64,000 nucleotides of DNA. Origin: Arthrobacter zhaoxinii (lineage in GTDB: Bacteria > Actinomycetota > Actinomycetes > Actinomycetales > Micrococcaceae). Under the pieces are notes generated by a model. It was not told the origin of the DNA. It saw only the letters and a list, made by a program, of their open reading frames with translations, and did not search any database. The translations under genes were made by a program, and so were the position numbers. Location: positions 124,001 through 188,000 of the forward strand of contig NZ_JANFLT010000001.1 in the NCBI RefSeq assembly GCF_024385505.1. Direction: 5' to 3'. The first letter of the stretch is position 1, and each line of letters begins with the position of its first letter. Shown one piece after another: positions 45,388-53,485 of the stretch.

Positions 45388-47574
45388 GTGCCCACAGATT
45401 CCTCCGTAGCAGCCCCCGGTGCCGCCGCCGCGGAGGTTCCGGGTTTCCCGGGCACCTCCGGCGATCCCCTGGCATCCAGCAGAGGACGCCGTGCCCTGCG
45501 CAGCACCCAGGGCGGTTCCGCCGGCATCCGCCGCGACATCCAGGGCCTGCGGGCCCTCGCCGTCGTGCTGGTGCTGGTGTACCACGTCTGGCCGGCAGCC
45601 CTGCCGGGCGGCTTTGTCGGCGTCGACGTCTTCTTTGTTATCTCCGGCTATCTGATTGTCGGTTCCCTGGTCCGGGAACTCAATGCCTCCTCTTCCATTG
45701 CCCTGGCATCGTTCTACGCCCGGCGCATCCGCCGGCTGCTTCCGGCCGCGGCGACTGTCCTGCTCGCAACCCTGGGCGCAGCTGTGCTCCTCTTCCCCGA
45801 GGGGCGGTGGCAGTCAGTTGCCAGGGACGTTGCGGCCTCAAGCCTCAATGTCCAGAACTGGAACCAGGCCTTCAGCACCACCAGCTATGCCGGGGCCACG
45901 GCGGCCGTGTCCCCGCTTCAGCATTACTGGTCCCTCGCGGTGGAGGAACAGTTCTACCTGGTGATGCCCGTGCTCCTGCTCGGCGCCGCCGCCGCCGTCC
46001 GTGCCCTCGGAATCCGCGCAGGCCTGCCCGCTACCGCACTGGCGGTGGTCTGCGGCTTCTCCGTGGTGTCCTTCGCCCATTCAGTACAGTTCTCGACGTC
46101 GGACCCCGGCCTGGCCTACTTCTTCACCACCACCAGGGTCTGGGAACTCGGCCTCGGCGGAATCCTTGCACTCGCGGCCGCCGGAGGAACCCTGCCGCGG
46201 CAGCTTTCCACGGCCTTCGGATGGACCGGAATCCTGGTGATTTTCGCTGCCGCGGCCGGTTTCTCCACCGCGATGTCCTTTCCCGGTTGGGTGGCGCTGG
46301 TGCCCACCGCAGGAGCTGCGCTGTGCCTGATCGCCGGCCAGGGCGGTGATGCCGCCGCCGCACCGTGGATCTCGGCCGGCTGGTGGCAGTCACTGCGTCC
46401 GGTGGCGTACGTCGGGGACATTTCCTATTCCCTGTACCTGTGGCATTGGCCGGTCACCGTGTTCACCGTGTATTTCCTCGGACACACGCCTGGACTCTTG
46501 GAAGGCGCAGCAATCATCGTCTCGAGCGTCCTTTTGGCCGTGCTGTCCACGCGGTTCATCGAGAAACCGTTCCGCCGGTTACGGGATAAGACCGGGTCTG
46601 CGGGCCGTCACGGAGCGAAGAAGGGGACGCACCGCGGCACTTATGCACTGGCGGCGGTCCTGATCACGGTTCCGATCGCCGTTGCCGCCGTGCCGTACGG
46701 AGTGGTCCAGCAGAAAATCACTGACCTGACCGCGGACTACGATTCCGGCTCCTATCCCGGCGCCATGGCTTTCGATCCCCGGGACCCGGCAGCTGTGCCC
46801 GGGGATCAGCCGCTGCGGCCGGCACCCGCGGCCGCGCTGGCGGACGTCCCGGATATCGACAGAGCCTGCACGTCCTACGATCCGGCGAAAACATCCTACG
46901 AGGAATGTGTGTTCGGCGATCCCGAAGCGACGCGGGCAATGGTCCTGGTGGGTGATTCCCATGCGGCGCAGTACATGGCCCCGCTGGATGCTGTTGCAAG
47001 GGACGGCGGCTACCGCCTCTATGTCCTGACCCGCAACGGATGCCCGTTCAATGCCGAACCGCTGCACAGCGACACCTATGTCTACGCGCCATGCGCCGCC
47101 CAGAACCTCGAAACGGTCCGGGACATCCTGGATATCAAACCCGAACTCGTAGTGACGTCGGCCATGCGGCCGGACAGCTACGAGCACGCCCTCGGCTGGA
47201 GCTGGGACTCCGGGCGCCGCGCCGTGGACGGCTATCTGGAGGTGCTCGAGCCGCTGGAGGACGCAGGCATCCGGATCGGCGTCATCGCCGACATTCCCTA
47301 TCCGAAGTCCAGCATCCCCGACTGCGTGGTGGAAAAGGACAGCGCGGACGACTGCTTCGTGCTCCGCTCCGACCTTGCCGGGCAGGACGATCCCCTGGTT
47401 GAAGCGGCCGAACAGCTGGACGGGAGCCGAACCGTCGATCTGACGGACTATTTCTGCGGCGACGAGCGGTGCCCGGCCGTCATCGGTAACGTCCTGGCCT
47501 ACCGGGACAACCACATGACGAATACCTTCGCCCGGACCCTGGTCCTGCCGCTGCGGGAGAAGCTGGGCTTCTAG
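45388..47574 (+). CDS. Acyltransferase family 3 with C-terminal SGNH domain (OafA type)
   Basis: Membrane O-acyltransferase of 728 residues: a short polar N-terminus, an acyltransferase-3 domain with about ten membrane segments (about 45-420, including GFVGVDVFFVISGYLIVG and HYWSLAVEEQFYL), and an extracytoplasmic SGNH domain with GDSH (522-525) and a late DNH (707-709), so its triad is intact. Such proteins acetylate cell-wall sugars or peptidoglycan/polysaccharide. It is transcribed against ftsE and prfB, interrupting the usual prfB-ftsE linkage. GTG start; ribosome site weak. Confidence 0.9.
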   Translation: MPTDSSVAAPGAAAAEVPGFPGTSGDPLASSRGRRALRSTQGGSAGIRRDIQGLRALAVVLVLVYHVWPAALPGGFVGVDVFFVISGYLIVGSLVRELNASSSIALASFYARRIRRLLPAAATVLLATLGAAVLLFPEGRWQSVARDVAASSLNVQNWNQAFSTTSYAGATAAVSPLQHYWSLAVEEQFYLVMPVLLLGAAAAVRALGIRAGLPATALAVVCGFSVVSFAHSVQFSTSDPGLAYFFTTTRVWELGLGGILALAAAGGTLPRQLSTAFGWTGILVIFAAAAGFSTAMSFPGWVALVPTAGAALCLIAGQGGDAAAAPWISAGWWQSLRPVAYVGDISYSLYLWHWPVTVFTVYFLGHTPGLLEGAAIIVSSVLLAVLSTRFIEKPFRRLRDKTGSAGRHGAKKGTHRGTYALAAVLITVPIAVAAVPYGVVQQKITDLTADYDSGSYPGAMAFDPRDPAAVPGDQPLRPAPAAALADVPDIDRACTSYDPAKTSYEECVFGDPEATRAMVLVGDSHAAQYMAPLDAVARDGGYRLYVLTRNGCPFNAEPLHSDTYVYAPCAAQNLETVRDILDIKPELVVTSAMRPDSYEHALGWSWDSGRRAVDGYLEVLEPLEDAGIRIGVIADIPYPKSSIPDCVVEKDSADDCFVLRSDLAGQDDPLVEAAEQLDGSRTVDLTDYFCGDERCPAVIGNVLAYRDNHMTNTFARTLVLPLREKLGF

Positions 47575-47626
47575 CCGGGCAGTGCGGTCCGGCGGGCCGG
47601 GCAGTGCGGTCCGGCGGGCCGGGCAG
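47575..47626. repeat. Tandem 22-base repeat
   Basis: Units at 47575-47596 and 47597-47618 are identical (each begins CCGGGCAGTGCGGTCC), and a third partial copy covers 47619-47626. They fill the space between the acyltransferase stop and the prfB stop. Likely slippage or an insertion scar; no T-run, so not a clear terminator. Confidence 0.9.
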
Positions 47627-47627
47627 C

Positions 47628-48746
47628 CTACTTGCGGGCCGAGACGCTGCCGTGCGCGCGCCAGCGGATGCCGGCGTCGATGAAGTCATCAATCTCGCCG
47701 TCGAACACGGCCGAGGTGTTGCCCACCTCGTGCTCGGTGCGCAGGTCCTTGACCATCTGGTACGGGTTGAGCACGTAGGAGCGCATCTGGTCGCCCCAGG
47801 ACGCCTTGACGTCGCCGGCGAAGGCCTTCTTCTCGGCGTCCTCCTGCTCCTTCTTCAGCAGCAGCAGGCGGGACTGGAGCACGCGCATGGCTGCGGCGCG
47901 GTTCTGCAGCTGCGACTTTTCGTTCTGCATGGACACCACCGTTCCGGTGGGAAGGTGTGTGAGCCGCACGGCGGAGTCGGTGGTGTTCACGGACTGGCCG
48001 CCGGGGCCGGAGGACCGGAAAACGTCTACGCGGATCTCGTTGTCCGGGATGTCGATGTGGTCCGTGGGCGCAATCAGCGGGATAACCTCGACGGCGGCAA
48101 AGGAGGTCTGCCGGCGGCCCTGGTTATCGAACGGGCTGATGCGGACCAGGCGGTGCGTGCCGGCCTCCACCACCAGGGTGCCGAAGGCGTAGGGGGCCTT
48201 GACCTCGAAGGTGGCGGACTTCAGGCCGGCCTCTTCGGCATAGGACGTATCCAGGACCGTGGTGGGGTACCCGTGGCGTTCGGCCCAGCGCAGGTACATC
48301 CGCAGCAGCATTTCCGCGAAGTCGGCAGCGTCCACTCCCCCGGCGCCGGAGCGGATGGTGACCACGGCTTCGCGTTCGTCGTACTCGCCGGACAGCAGGG
48401 TCACCACTTCCAGCTGCGACAGGGACTTGCGGAGGGACTCCAGCTCCGTCACGGCCTCTGCCCTGGTCTCGGCGTCGGCCTCGTCCTGGGCCAGCTCCAC
48501 CATGACCTCAAGGTCGTCGATGCGGGACTCGATGGTCTGCAGGCGTTCCAGCTCCGACTGGCGGTGCGAGAGTTTGGAGGTGACCTTCTGCGCCTCGGAG
48601 GGGTCGTCCCAGAGATCGGGGACGCCGGCCATCTCGCTGAGCTCTTCGATGTCCTCTTTGATCTTTGCCACGTCCGAGACCTCTTCGATGGAGGCGAAGG
48701 TGGAGCGGAGGGCGCGGATTTCTGCGGGAAAATCTATTTCTGCCAT
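47628..48746 (-). CDS. prfB: Peptide chain release factor 2
   Basis: Class I release factor for UGA and UAA codons, 372 residues. The stop-codon recognition tripeptide SPF ([15 protein letters not shown]) and the peptidyl-transferase GGQ ([14 protein letters not shown], near 247) are present. The frame is continuous from the ATG with no in-frame TGA, so the programmed +1 frameshift known from other bacteria is absent here. Normally adjacent to ftsE in actinobacteria; here an acyltransferase gene lies between. Confidence 0.95.
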   Translation of the reverse strand: MAEIDFPAEIRALRSTFASIEEVSDVAKIKEDIEELSEMAGVPDLWDDPSEAQKVTSKLSHRQSELERLQTIESRIDDLEVMVELAQDEADAETRAEAVTELESLRKSLSQLEVVTLLSGEYDEREAVVTIRSGAGGVDAADFAEMLLRMYLRWAERHGYPTTVLDTSYAEEAGLKSATFEVKAPYAFGTLVVEAGTHRLVRISPFDNQGRRQTSFAAVEVIPLIAPTDHIDIPDNEIRVDVFRSSGPGGQSVNTTDSAVRLTHLPTGTVVSMQNEKSQLQNRAAAMRVLQSRLLLLKKEQEDAEKKAFAGDVKASWGDQMRSYVLNPYQMVKDLRTEHEVGNTSAVFDGEIDDFIDAGIRWRAHGSVSARK

Positions 48747-48915
48747 GGTGCTTACAGCCTACGCCATGTCCCTGTGCCGCCGCCCGCCGCCGTCGTCGTG
48801 CCGGGCACGGGAAGTGCGGGACGCGCCGGGGAGGTGCGGGCCGGGGCGTCGGCGGGCGGCGTTAGATTAAAGGGACGGATACGGAACTGTCTGCCCTTTC
48901 GAAGGAGCTAAAGCC

Positions 48916-49200
48916 TTGACCCATCCCGAGCGCGGACGCATGTACAGCCTGGACGAACTCAACGACCTCGCCGAGCAGGGCGATCCCTGGGCCATGGGGA
49001 AGGTCGATGAGTGGGAGCAGCACTTCTCCAACGAATATGTGGGCAGCATGAAGGACAAGTGCCCCGACCGGAACTGCGAACAGTTCGGCGAGCCGGTGAC
49101 CATTTGCTACGGCGAAAACGGCAGGATCCTGGACGTGGACCACGGCGGCTGGGGGCACGGTCCGGTGCGCGAGGCGGAAGAGCAGCGGAGGGCGTCGTAG
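48916..49200 (+). CDS. Conserved hypothetical protein, 94 residues
   Basis: Acidic small protein with no recognised domain; notable features are KCPDRNCEQ (two cysteines six positions apart, near 48-54) and a His/Gly segment DVDHGGWGHG (near 73-82). TTG start with a strong GAAGGAG eight bases upstream, which makes the gene credible. Its last 19 codons and stop (49144-49201) recur, slightly diverged, at 50783-50838 on the far side of the glycosyltransferase cassette. Confidence 0.7.
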   Translation: MTHPERGRMYSLDELNDLAEQGDPWAMGKVDEWEQHFSNEYVGSMKDKCPDRNCEQFGEPVTICYGENGRILDVDHGGWGHGPVREAEEQRRAS

Positions 49201-49201
49201 C
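49144..49201 (+). repeat. Direct repeat, left copy (3' end of the 94-residue gene)
   Basis: The segment from GGCGGCTGG through the TAG stop is repeated at 50783-50838 in the same orientation, with two one-base or two-base gaps and a few substitutions over about 57 bases. The two copies bracket 1.58 kb of lower-G+C DNA. Confidence 0.85.
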
Positions 49202-49272
49202 GGCCTGCACGCTTCAGGCGTACTGCACCGGTGCCGGCCGGTGGTTGGGGACATCAAGGTGCCCGCTTTTGC

Positions 49273-49428
49273 CTAGGGCCGGTTGGACGAATTCCTCTTC
49301 AGCAACGTGAACAGACCTACCGCAACGAATATCCCGCCTAGGATAAACAGGACCGTCGTGCCTATCTCCAACCCGGTTGCCGCGAGCCCGGCGACAAGAC
49401 CGGCAGCCAGACTTACTCCCAGCATCAT
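49273..49428 (-). CDS. Small two-helix membrane protein, 51 residues
   Basis: Starts MMLGVSLAAGLVAGL and has two hydrophobic segments (about 3-18 and 22-43) and a basic end (LLKRNSSNRP). Its ATG overlaps the glycosyltransferase stop (ATGA), and GGGGTGGG precedes it, so it is co-translated with that enzyme. It may be an accessory subunit of a polysaccharide synthase; no family recognised. Part of the low-G+C cassette. Confidence 0.6.
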   Translation of the reverse strand: MMLGVSLAAGLVAGLAATGLEIGTTVLFILGGIFVAVGLFTLLKRNSSNRP

Positions 49429-50549
49429 CCCACCCCCTCTGCTTTGTATTGCGCAGCCCACAAGTCGCGATCTTTGTGGGTGATCTTTTTGCGGAGGATT
49501 TCCCCCCAGGAAGCGAGAATCCATCCGCCGCGTATGCACGCCAAGAGCTCAATCGGGAATATACAGACGACGATAAGGAAGTCCCACTTGTCCTTATACG
49601 GGACGCGAAGGGCAGTCTTGAGGTTGATAGCTACGAACAATAAGGGCACGAGCAGTCCCCACCAAGCTATTGTGAAAGCATCCAGGTATAGCGCCAGGGA
49701 AATTACCATCACCCAGAGCGCCCGGATTGCAGGACCGAGCAGATTGAGCATCTGGCTCGCCCAATCCCTGACGGTTAGACGGTTGACTCCGAAGCGAAGC
49801 AGATCCTGCAGGGTACCTGCCTGCCACTTCATGCGCTGCCCCCACAGGGACTTCAGGTTCTTCATCCCGTCCGTATATGCCCTGATGGTGGTGGATACAT
49901 AGGTCTTGTATCCCGCTTCCCGAAGTCGGTAAGTCAGCTCGTAGTCCTCCACCGCGCTTTCGTACGACCACGGCCCTTCCCTGTCATCCCTCGCGGCAAT
50001 CTCCCTTAGGGCCGCACCGGAGAACGCAGACCCGGCGCCTGCCAGGACATTGGTCCACCCATGATCCAGCCCCTGTTGGATGTTGTAGGCGTATTCGGAT
50101 TTCTGCAGTCTGCACCACAATCCGGGCTGCCGGATGGTGAATTTGGAAGTCGATCCTCCGAAGAGACGCTTCCATGATTCCTTCTCCCAGTCTTCGATGG
50201 CGTTAGGGACAAGCACAGTGTCTGCGTCCATGGACACCACGAGATCGGAGTAGCGGCCATACAAATTCCACCCCCTGTTCATGGCCTCGGACTTCCGGTG
50301 TTTCAAGCGGGGCAGGTCCATGACGGTTACGGGGTACTTCTTTGCCACGTCCACCGTCTGATCAGTGCATCCATTGGCGATAACGACGATCCGGTCCGGC
50401 AGCCGGGTCTGCACGAGAAGGGACTCAATGGTTTGCCCGATGGTTTCTTCCTCGTTGTGTGCCGGTACCAGTACTGTGATATCGATTTTCTCCCCGCGCA
50501 CGCGGATCAATTCCCGGGTCTCGCCCTCGATTACCCCTACTGCATCCAC
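49425..50549 (-). CDS. Family 2 glycosyltransferase, membrane, processive-synthase type
   Basis: Enzyme of 374 residues with a GT-A domain from about residue 22: ITVLVPAHNEEETIG, the DxD motif MDADT (near 106), the acceptor motif VEDYE (near 196) and a QRMKW motif (near 238) matching the QxxRW-like signature of processive polysaccharide synthases. Three to four hydrophobic segments follow (about 260-350). The product is unknown. The first 19 residues (MDAVGVIEGETRELIRVRG) are not GT sequence but match the start of TadA. Base composition is clearly lower in G+C than the neighbours (126 of 240 bases in 49441-49680), a sign of transfer. GTG start with AGGA upstream. Confidence 0.85.
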   Translation of the reverse strand: MDAVGVIEGETRELIRVRGEKIDITVLVPAHNEEETIGQTIESLLVQTRLPDRIVVIANGCTDQTVDVAKKYPVTVMDLPRLKHRKSEAMNRGWNLYGRYSDLVVSMDADTVLVPNAIEDWEKESWKRLFGGSTSKFTIRQPGLWCRLQKSEYAYNIQQGLDHGWTNVLAGAGSAFSGAALREIAARDDREGPWSYESAVEDYELTYRLREAGYKTYVSTTIRAYTDGMKNLKSLWGQRMKWQAGTLQDLLRFGVNRLTVRDWASQMLNLLGPAIRALWVMVISLALYLDAFTIAWWGLLVPLLFVAINLKTALRVPYKDKWDFLIVVCIFPIELLACIRGGWILASWGEILRKKITHKDRDLWAAQYKAEGVG

Positions 50550-50689
50550 TGGCGGTCCTCCGTGTAGGCGCGGGATGGACCGGACATGTCGTCTCTCCCG
50601 CGAGAATGGTGCAGTCCGTTTATGGCTACGGCGTCAGGCTAGGGACGAGTGAGGGCTTTAGCGAGGGTAGGACGCGGGCGAGCGAAAAG

Positions 50690-50729
50690 TCGGGTAGGCT
50701 ACCCGCGGCTCGGGTCGGCTACCCGCGGC
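50690..50729. repeat. Tandem 20-base repeat
   Basis: TCGGGTAGGCTACCCGCGGC (50690-50709) and TCGGGTCGGCTACCCGCGGC (50710-50729) differ at one base. The first unit contains the inverted repeat GGGTA-GGC-TACCC, so each unit can fold into a short hairpin. Confidence 0.85.
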
Positions 50730-50782
50730 GCCGGAGGCCCTGGGAGCAAGTAGTCCGCGGCGGCGCCGGTGTAAGGGAACGG

Positions 50783-50838
50783 GGCGGCTGGGGCACGGTC
50801 CGGTGCGCGAGGCGGAAAACAGCGGAAGGCGTCGTAGC
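50783..50838 (+). pseudogene. Direct repeat, right copy: fragment of the 94-residue gene's 3' end
   Basis: About 56 bases homologous to 49144-49201, including the TAG stop, with a one-base and a two-base deletion that break the frame. No start or upstream coding part is present, so it is a non-functional remnant marking the other edge of the glycosyltransferase cassette. Confidence 0.8.
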
Positions 50839-50860
50839 CTTTCCCGGGATCGGCAGAGCC

Positions 50861-51346
50861 TCACTGCAGCAGCCGGGCACGCGCCTCGCTCACCGCGGTG
50901 ATGGAGATTCCCTCCGGCACCAGGAAATTCACTATCGGCGGATAGACCCGGGCCGTCAGCACCACGCGGGCCGTCCGGCCATCCGCAGTGCCGGTCTCCT
51001 CGGCCACCGCCAAATCCGTGAACCGTCCCTCCGCACCGGTGTCGACAAGATAGCTGCGTGCGGCATTGCGCACGGCGTCGGCCTGAAGCACCGCAGCGGG
51101 ACCGGCTCCCGGGCCGGCCTCCCCCAGCGAGAAGGTATCGGCCGCAGCCACCGCCGCACCGTCGGCGGCCGAGAGCAGCTTCTTCTGCCCGAGATAGACG
51201 CTTGACGCCGCCATCACCACGGTGACGGTCAGCATCGCCAGGACGGCGTACCCGATGATCAGCACCCCCACCTGTCCCCGCTCCCCATCCTCCCGCTGCC
51301 TGCCCGGCGGTCTGGTCCGGAGCCCCGGGCTCGCTGCCGGGTTCAT
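50861..51346 (-). CDS. Tad pilus-locus protein, TadE/TadG-like (Rv3654c type)
   Basis: Protein of 161 residues with one N-terminal membrane helix (about 30-50) preceded by ERGQVGVLIIGYAVLA, the hydrophobic TadE/G-like segment, and a small extracellular domain beginning QKKLLSAADGAAVAAAD. Last gene of the tad operon; its ATG overlaps the preceding stop (ATGA at 51343-51346). Likely a minor pilin-like or assembly protein. Family members of this group are short compared with full TadG. Confidence 0.78.
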   Translation of the reverse strand: MNPAASPGLRTRPPGRQREDGERGQVGVLIIGYAVLAMLTVTVVMAASSVYLGQKKLLSAADGAAVAAADTFSLGEAGPGAGPAAVLQADAVRNAARSYLVDTGAEGRFTDLAVAEETGTADGRTARVVLTARVYPPIVNFLVPEGISITAVSEARARLLQ

Positions 51347-51780
51347 CCGAACCGCTCCACAATCTGCGTGGACTCGGAATCCACTACTACCGGTGATCCG
51401 GCGGTCCACGGCAGCCCGGGAAGAGGCACCTCGAACCGGATGCTGACTGTGACTGTCGAGCCGGGCACCAGGCAGGTGTCGGAACAGCTGACGTCCACCA
51501 GCATGCTGTCGGCCTCCAGCCCGAAGTCGCTCAGCGCGAGCTCGGCTGCGTCCGCCGCCCGCTGCTCGGCAACGACGGCGTCGGGCGCCGCCGCATAGAC
51601 CCGGGCCGCCGCATCCGCTGCGCCGACCACCGCGAATGATGCCGCCTGCACCTGGCCGACGGTAATCACCAGGTACACCACCGGCACCAGCAGGAGCAGG
51701 CCCAGGAAAATGAATTCGACAACGGCACTGCCGTCTTCCTCCGGCGGCTGCCTCTCCGTCCCCTCACCGCAGGACGGCAT
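51343..51780 (-). CDS. TadE-like pilus assembly protein (second copy)
   Basis: Protein of 145 residues with the TadE signature EDGSAVVEFIFLGLLLLVPVVYLVI (helix about 20-42) and a periplasmic/extracellular domain containing CSDTC (near 102-106), a possible disulfide. The ATG at 51780 overlaps the end of the upstream tadE by 17 bases. It is paralogous to the gene before it, and together they resemble the paired TadE-like genes of the mycobacterial Flp locus. Confidence 0.82.
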   Translation of the reverse strand: MPSCGEGTERQPPEEDGSAVVEFIFLGLLLLVPVVYLVITVGQVQAASFAVVGAADAAARVYAAAPDAVVAEQRAADAAELALSDFGLEADSMLVDVSCSDTCLVPGSTVTVSIRFEVPLPGLPWTAGSPVVVDSESTQIVERFG

Positions 51781-52198
51781 GTCCCCGGACCTCCATTCCG
51801 CCGCCCGGACCAATGAACCCGATAACCGGCAGGGGTGCCCGCACCGTGATTTCCAGCAGGCGTGCCCCTTCCACCGTCTGCTCTGAGTAGCTGACGTCCC
51901 CGGCGTAGTCCTCGCCAAGCGCACCGCCGATCAGGGACACCGCACGCTCGACCCCGTCCGCCGGGGTGCGGTCCGCCAGCGTCCCGTAGCGCGCGCCGGT
52001 TGCAGCGGCGTCGATCAGCGTATTGCGCACATGCAGCACCAACGCCAACTGGACCACGGCCATAAACACGAGGCTCACCAGCGCCCCCACCATCACGAAG
52101 TCGACGACGGCGGACCCCCGCTCCCGGCCAGGGCCCCGGCCCGCGCTGCGGTGCCGGCCAGTCCGGACGGCAGCAGCACGGCGCCGTCCACTGCCTAT
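51764..52198 (-). CDS. TadE-like pilus assembly protein (start codon unclear)
   Basis: About 144 residues with the TadE signature ERGSAVVDFVMVGALVSLVFMAVVQ (near 28-52), then HVRNTLIDAAATGARYGTLADRTPADG. No ATG, GTG, TTG or CTG exists in frame between the end of the pilin-like gene (stop at 52195-52197) and this signature. The only start-like codon at the junction is ATA (52196-52198), overlapping the stop as ATAG. The internal GTG-ATG-GTG inside the helix would remove the signature; the nearest upstream starts (ATG 52381) lie deep in the preceding gene. The extent is therefore provisional. Confidence 0.7.
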   Translation of the reverse strand: MGSGRRRAAAVRTGRHRSAGRGPGRERGSAVVDFVMVGALVSLVFMAVVQLALVLHVRNTLIDAAATGARYGTLADRTPADGVERAVSLIGGALGEDYAGDVSYSEQTVEGARLLEITVRAPLPVIGFIGPGGGMEVRGHAVLR

Positions 52199-52461
52199 GG
52201 CTGCACCTGTTCGATTGCGGATTCGAACAGCCGCTCGAGGGCAGGCTGAACCAGGACCAGCAGCCCGGCTACGAGGATGGCGGACATGAGGGTGATCATC
52301 ACCCAGCCCGGCACATCGCCGCGCTCCGGATCCCCCGGCATCAGCGCCGTCCGGAACCGCTGCACCAGCGTGTGCCACCATCCCGCGGCCACGGCGATGG
52401 CGGCTGCCCACCCGGCTGCCCATGTGCTGAGCCGGTTCCTGCTTGGATTACTGCGGTTCAT
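52195..52461 (-). CDS. Small membrane protein, candidate Flp-type pilin
   Basis: Protein of 88 residues with a cytoplasmic basic N-terminus, a first hydrophobic patch (about 11-25) and a long C-terminal helix in the segment GDVPGWVMITLMSAILVAGLLVLV (about 49-73) after a glycine. It occupies the position of the Flp prepilin in actinobacterial tad loci, between tadC and tadE. It lacks the usual G/XXXXEY processing pattern, so pilin identity is tentative. ATG 52461 with GGAG upstream. Confidence 0.55.
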   Translation of the reverse strand: MNRSNPSRNRLSTWAAGWAAAIAVAAGWWHTLVQRFRTALMPGDPERGDVPGWVMITLMSAILVAGLLVLVQPALERLFESAIEQVQP

Positions 52462-52546
52462 CGTGACTCCATCCCCTCGTAGGGCTTCCATGGCTTCTTC
52501 CCCGTGGCTTTCTCCTTGTTTCCCGGGTTTCCCGGGCCCACGCAAC

Positions 52547-53485
52547 TCACAGGCCCAGCCGCAGCAACGCCAGGCCGGGGAAGACCGCAAACAGCACGGT
52601 CAGCGGGAGGATTCCGAAAATGACCGGCACCATCATGGCTATTTCCTTCTTTCCCGCTGTTTCCATCAGGTCACGCTTGGCGGTATCGCGGACATCCTGG
52701 GCCTGTGCGCGCATCACGTCCGCCAACGGTGTTCCGCGGTCCACTGCAACGGTGACCCCGTCCACGAACCGGGTCAGCGGCGCCAGTCGGATGCGGTCCG
52801 AGAAGTCCTGGAGGGCTGCGGTCAGCGGCTGCCCGGAACGGGTCTGGGCCAGGACCCGTTCAAATTCATCCGCCAGCTCTCCCTGGGCCGCGGCACAAAC
52901 ACGTTCCAAGGCTCCGCCGGCGCTCTCCCCCGCACCGACGGCGAGCGCCATCATTTCGGCCAGGCTGGGAAACTGGGCGAGGATCCGGCTGTTGCGGCGC
53001 CCGATCTGCTGTGTCAGCAGGTAGTCACGCAGCAGGAACCCTGCAGCCGCACACGCACAGGTCAGCAGCGCAACCGGCACAACACCCATGCGGCCGCTCC
53101 CGGCAAGGAGCACTCCGGCTGTCCCCCCGGCCAGGAACCCGCCCCCGGCAAACAACACCTGTTCGGCACGGAAATCCGACACCGTTTTGTTGCCGCCGGC
53201 CTGCTGCAGCCGTACAACGAGGGCACGGTTTGCCGGCGACCACCGTGCGAGCCGGCGGACGGCGTCGCGGAGCACCGGACGCAGGATCCGCTCCAGCGGA
53301 CCGAACGGCGTGAGGTCCGGGGCAGGCAGGAGAAGCCGCGACGCAGGACGGACCGAGCGCAGCTGCGGTTCCACCCGCTCGGCGAAGGTCGTGTGCCGCA
53401 GCAGGGGCAGCCGGTGGACAACCAGCACCAGACCGGTGCCCAGCAGGACTCCCGCCAGCACCGCCGCTGCTGTCCCGGGCGTCAC
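52547..53485 (-). CDS. tadC: Type II secretion F-family protein TadC
   Basis: Inner-membrane platform protein of 312 residues with one T2SSF domain (about 130-270, including MALAVGAGESAGGALERV) and about four membrane segments: one at the N-terminus, two near 90-125 and a last one near 285-310. It pairs with TadB as the pilus assembly base. The GTG at 53485 overlaps the tadB stop as GTGA; an upstream ATG at 53542 lies inside tadB. Confidence 0.87.
   Translation of the reverse strand: MTPGTAAAVLAGVLLGTGLVLVVHRLPLLRHTTFAERVEPQLRSVRPASRLLLPAPDLTPFGPLERILRPVLRDAVRRLARWSPANRALVVRLQQAGGNKTVSDFRAEQVLFAGGGFLAGGTAGVLLAGSGRMGVVPVALLTCACAAAGFLLRDYLLTQQIGRRNSRILAQFPSLAEMMALAVGAGESAGGALERVCAAAQGELADEFERVLAQTRSGQPLTAALQDFSDRIRLAPLTRFVDGVTVAVDRGTPLADVMRAQAQDVRDTAKRDLMETAGKKEIAMMVPVIFGILPLTVLFAVFPGLALLRLGL

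Larger units (their letters stand above)
50550..50860. other. Repeat-containing junction between the glycosyltransferase and the tad operon
   Basis: Non-coding stretch of 311 bases. It holds the upstream region of the glycosyltransferase, a 20-base tandem repeat (50690-50729), and the right copy of the 3'-end fragment of the 94-residue gene (50783-50838). No promoter motif stands out and no gene is credible here. Confidence 0.7.

Noticed and set aside
47628-48746. Programmed frameshift in prfB
   Set aside because: The frame is continuous from the ATG and no in-frame TGA follows a CTT-like slip site, so no frameshift is needed.
52199-52423. Longer tadE-like frame starting at 52423 or 52381
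   Set aside because: It would overlap most of the pilin-like gene in another frame and has an Arg/Gly/Ala-rich, domain-free sequence.
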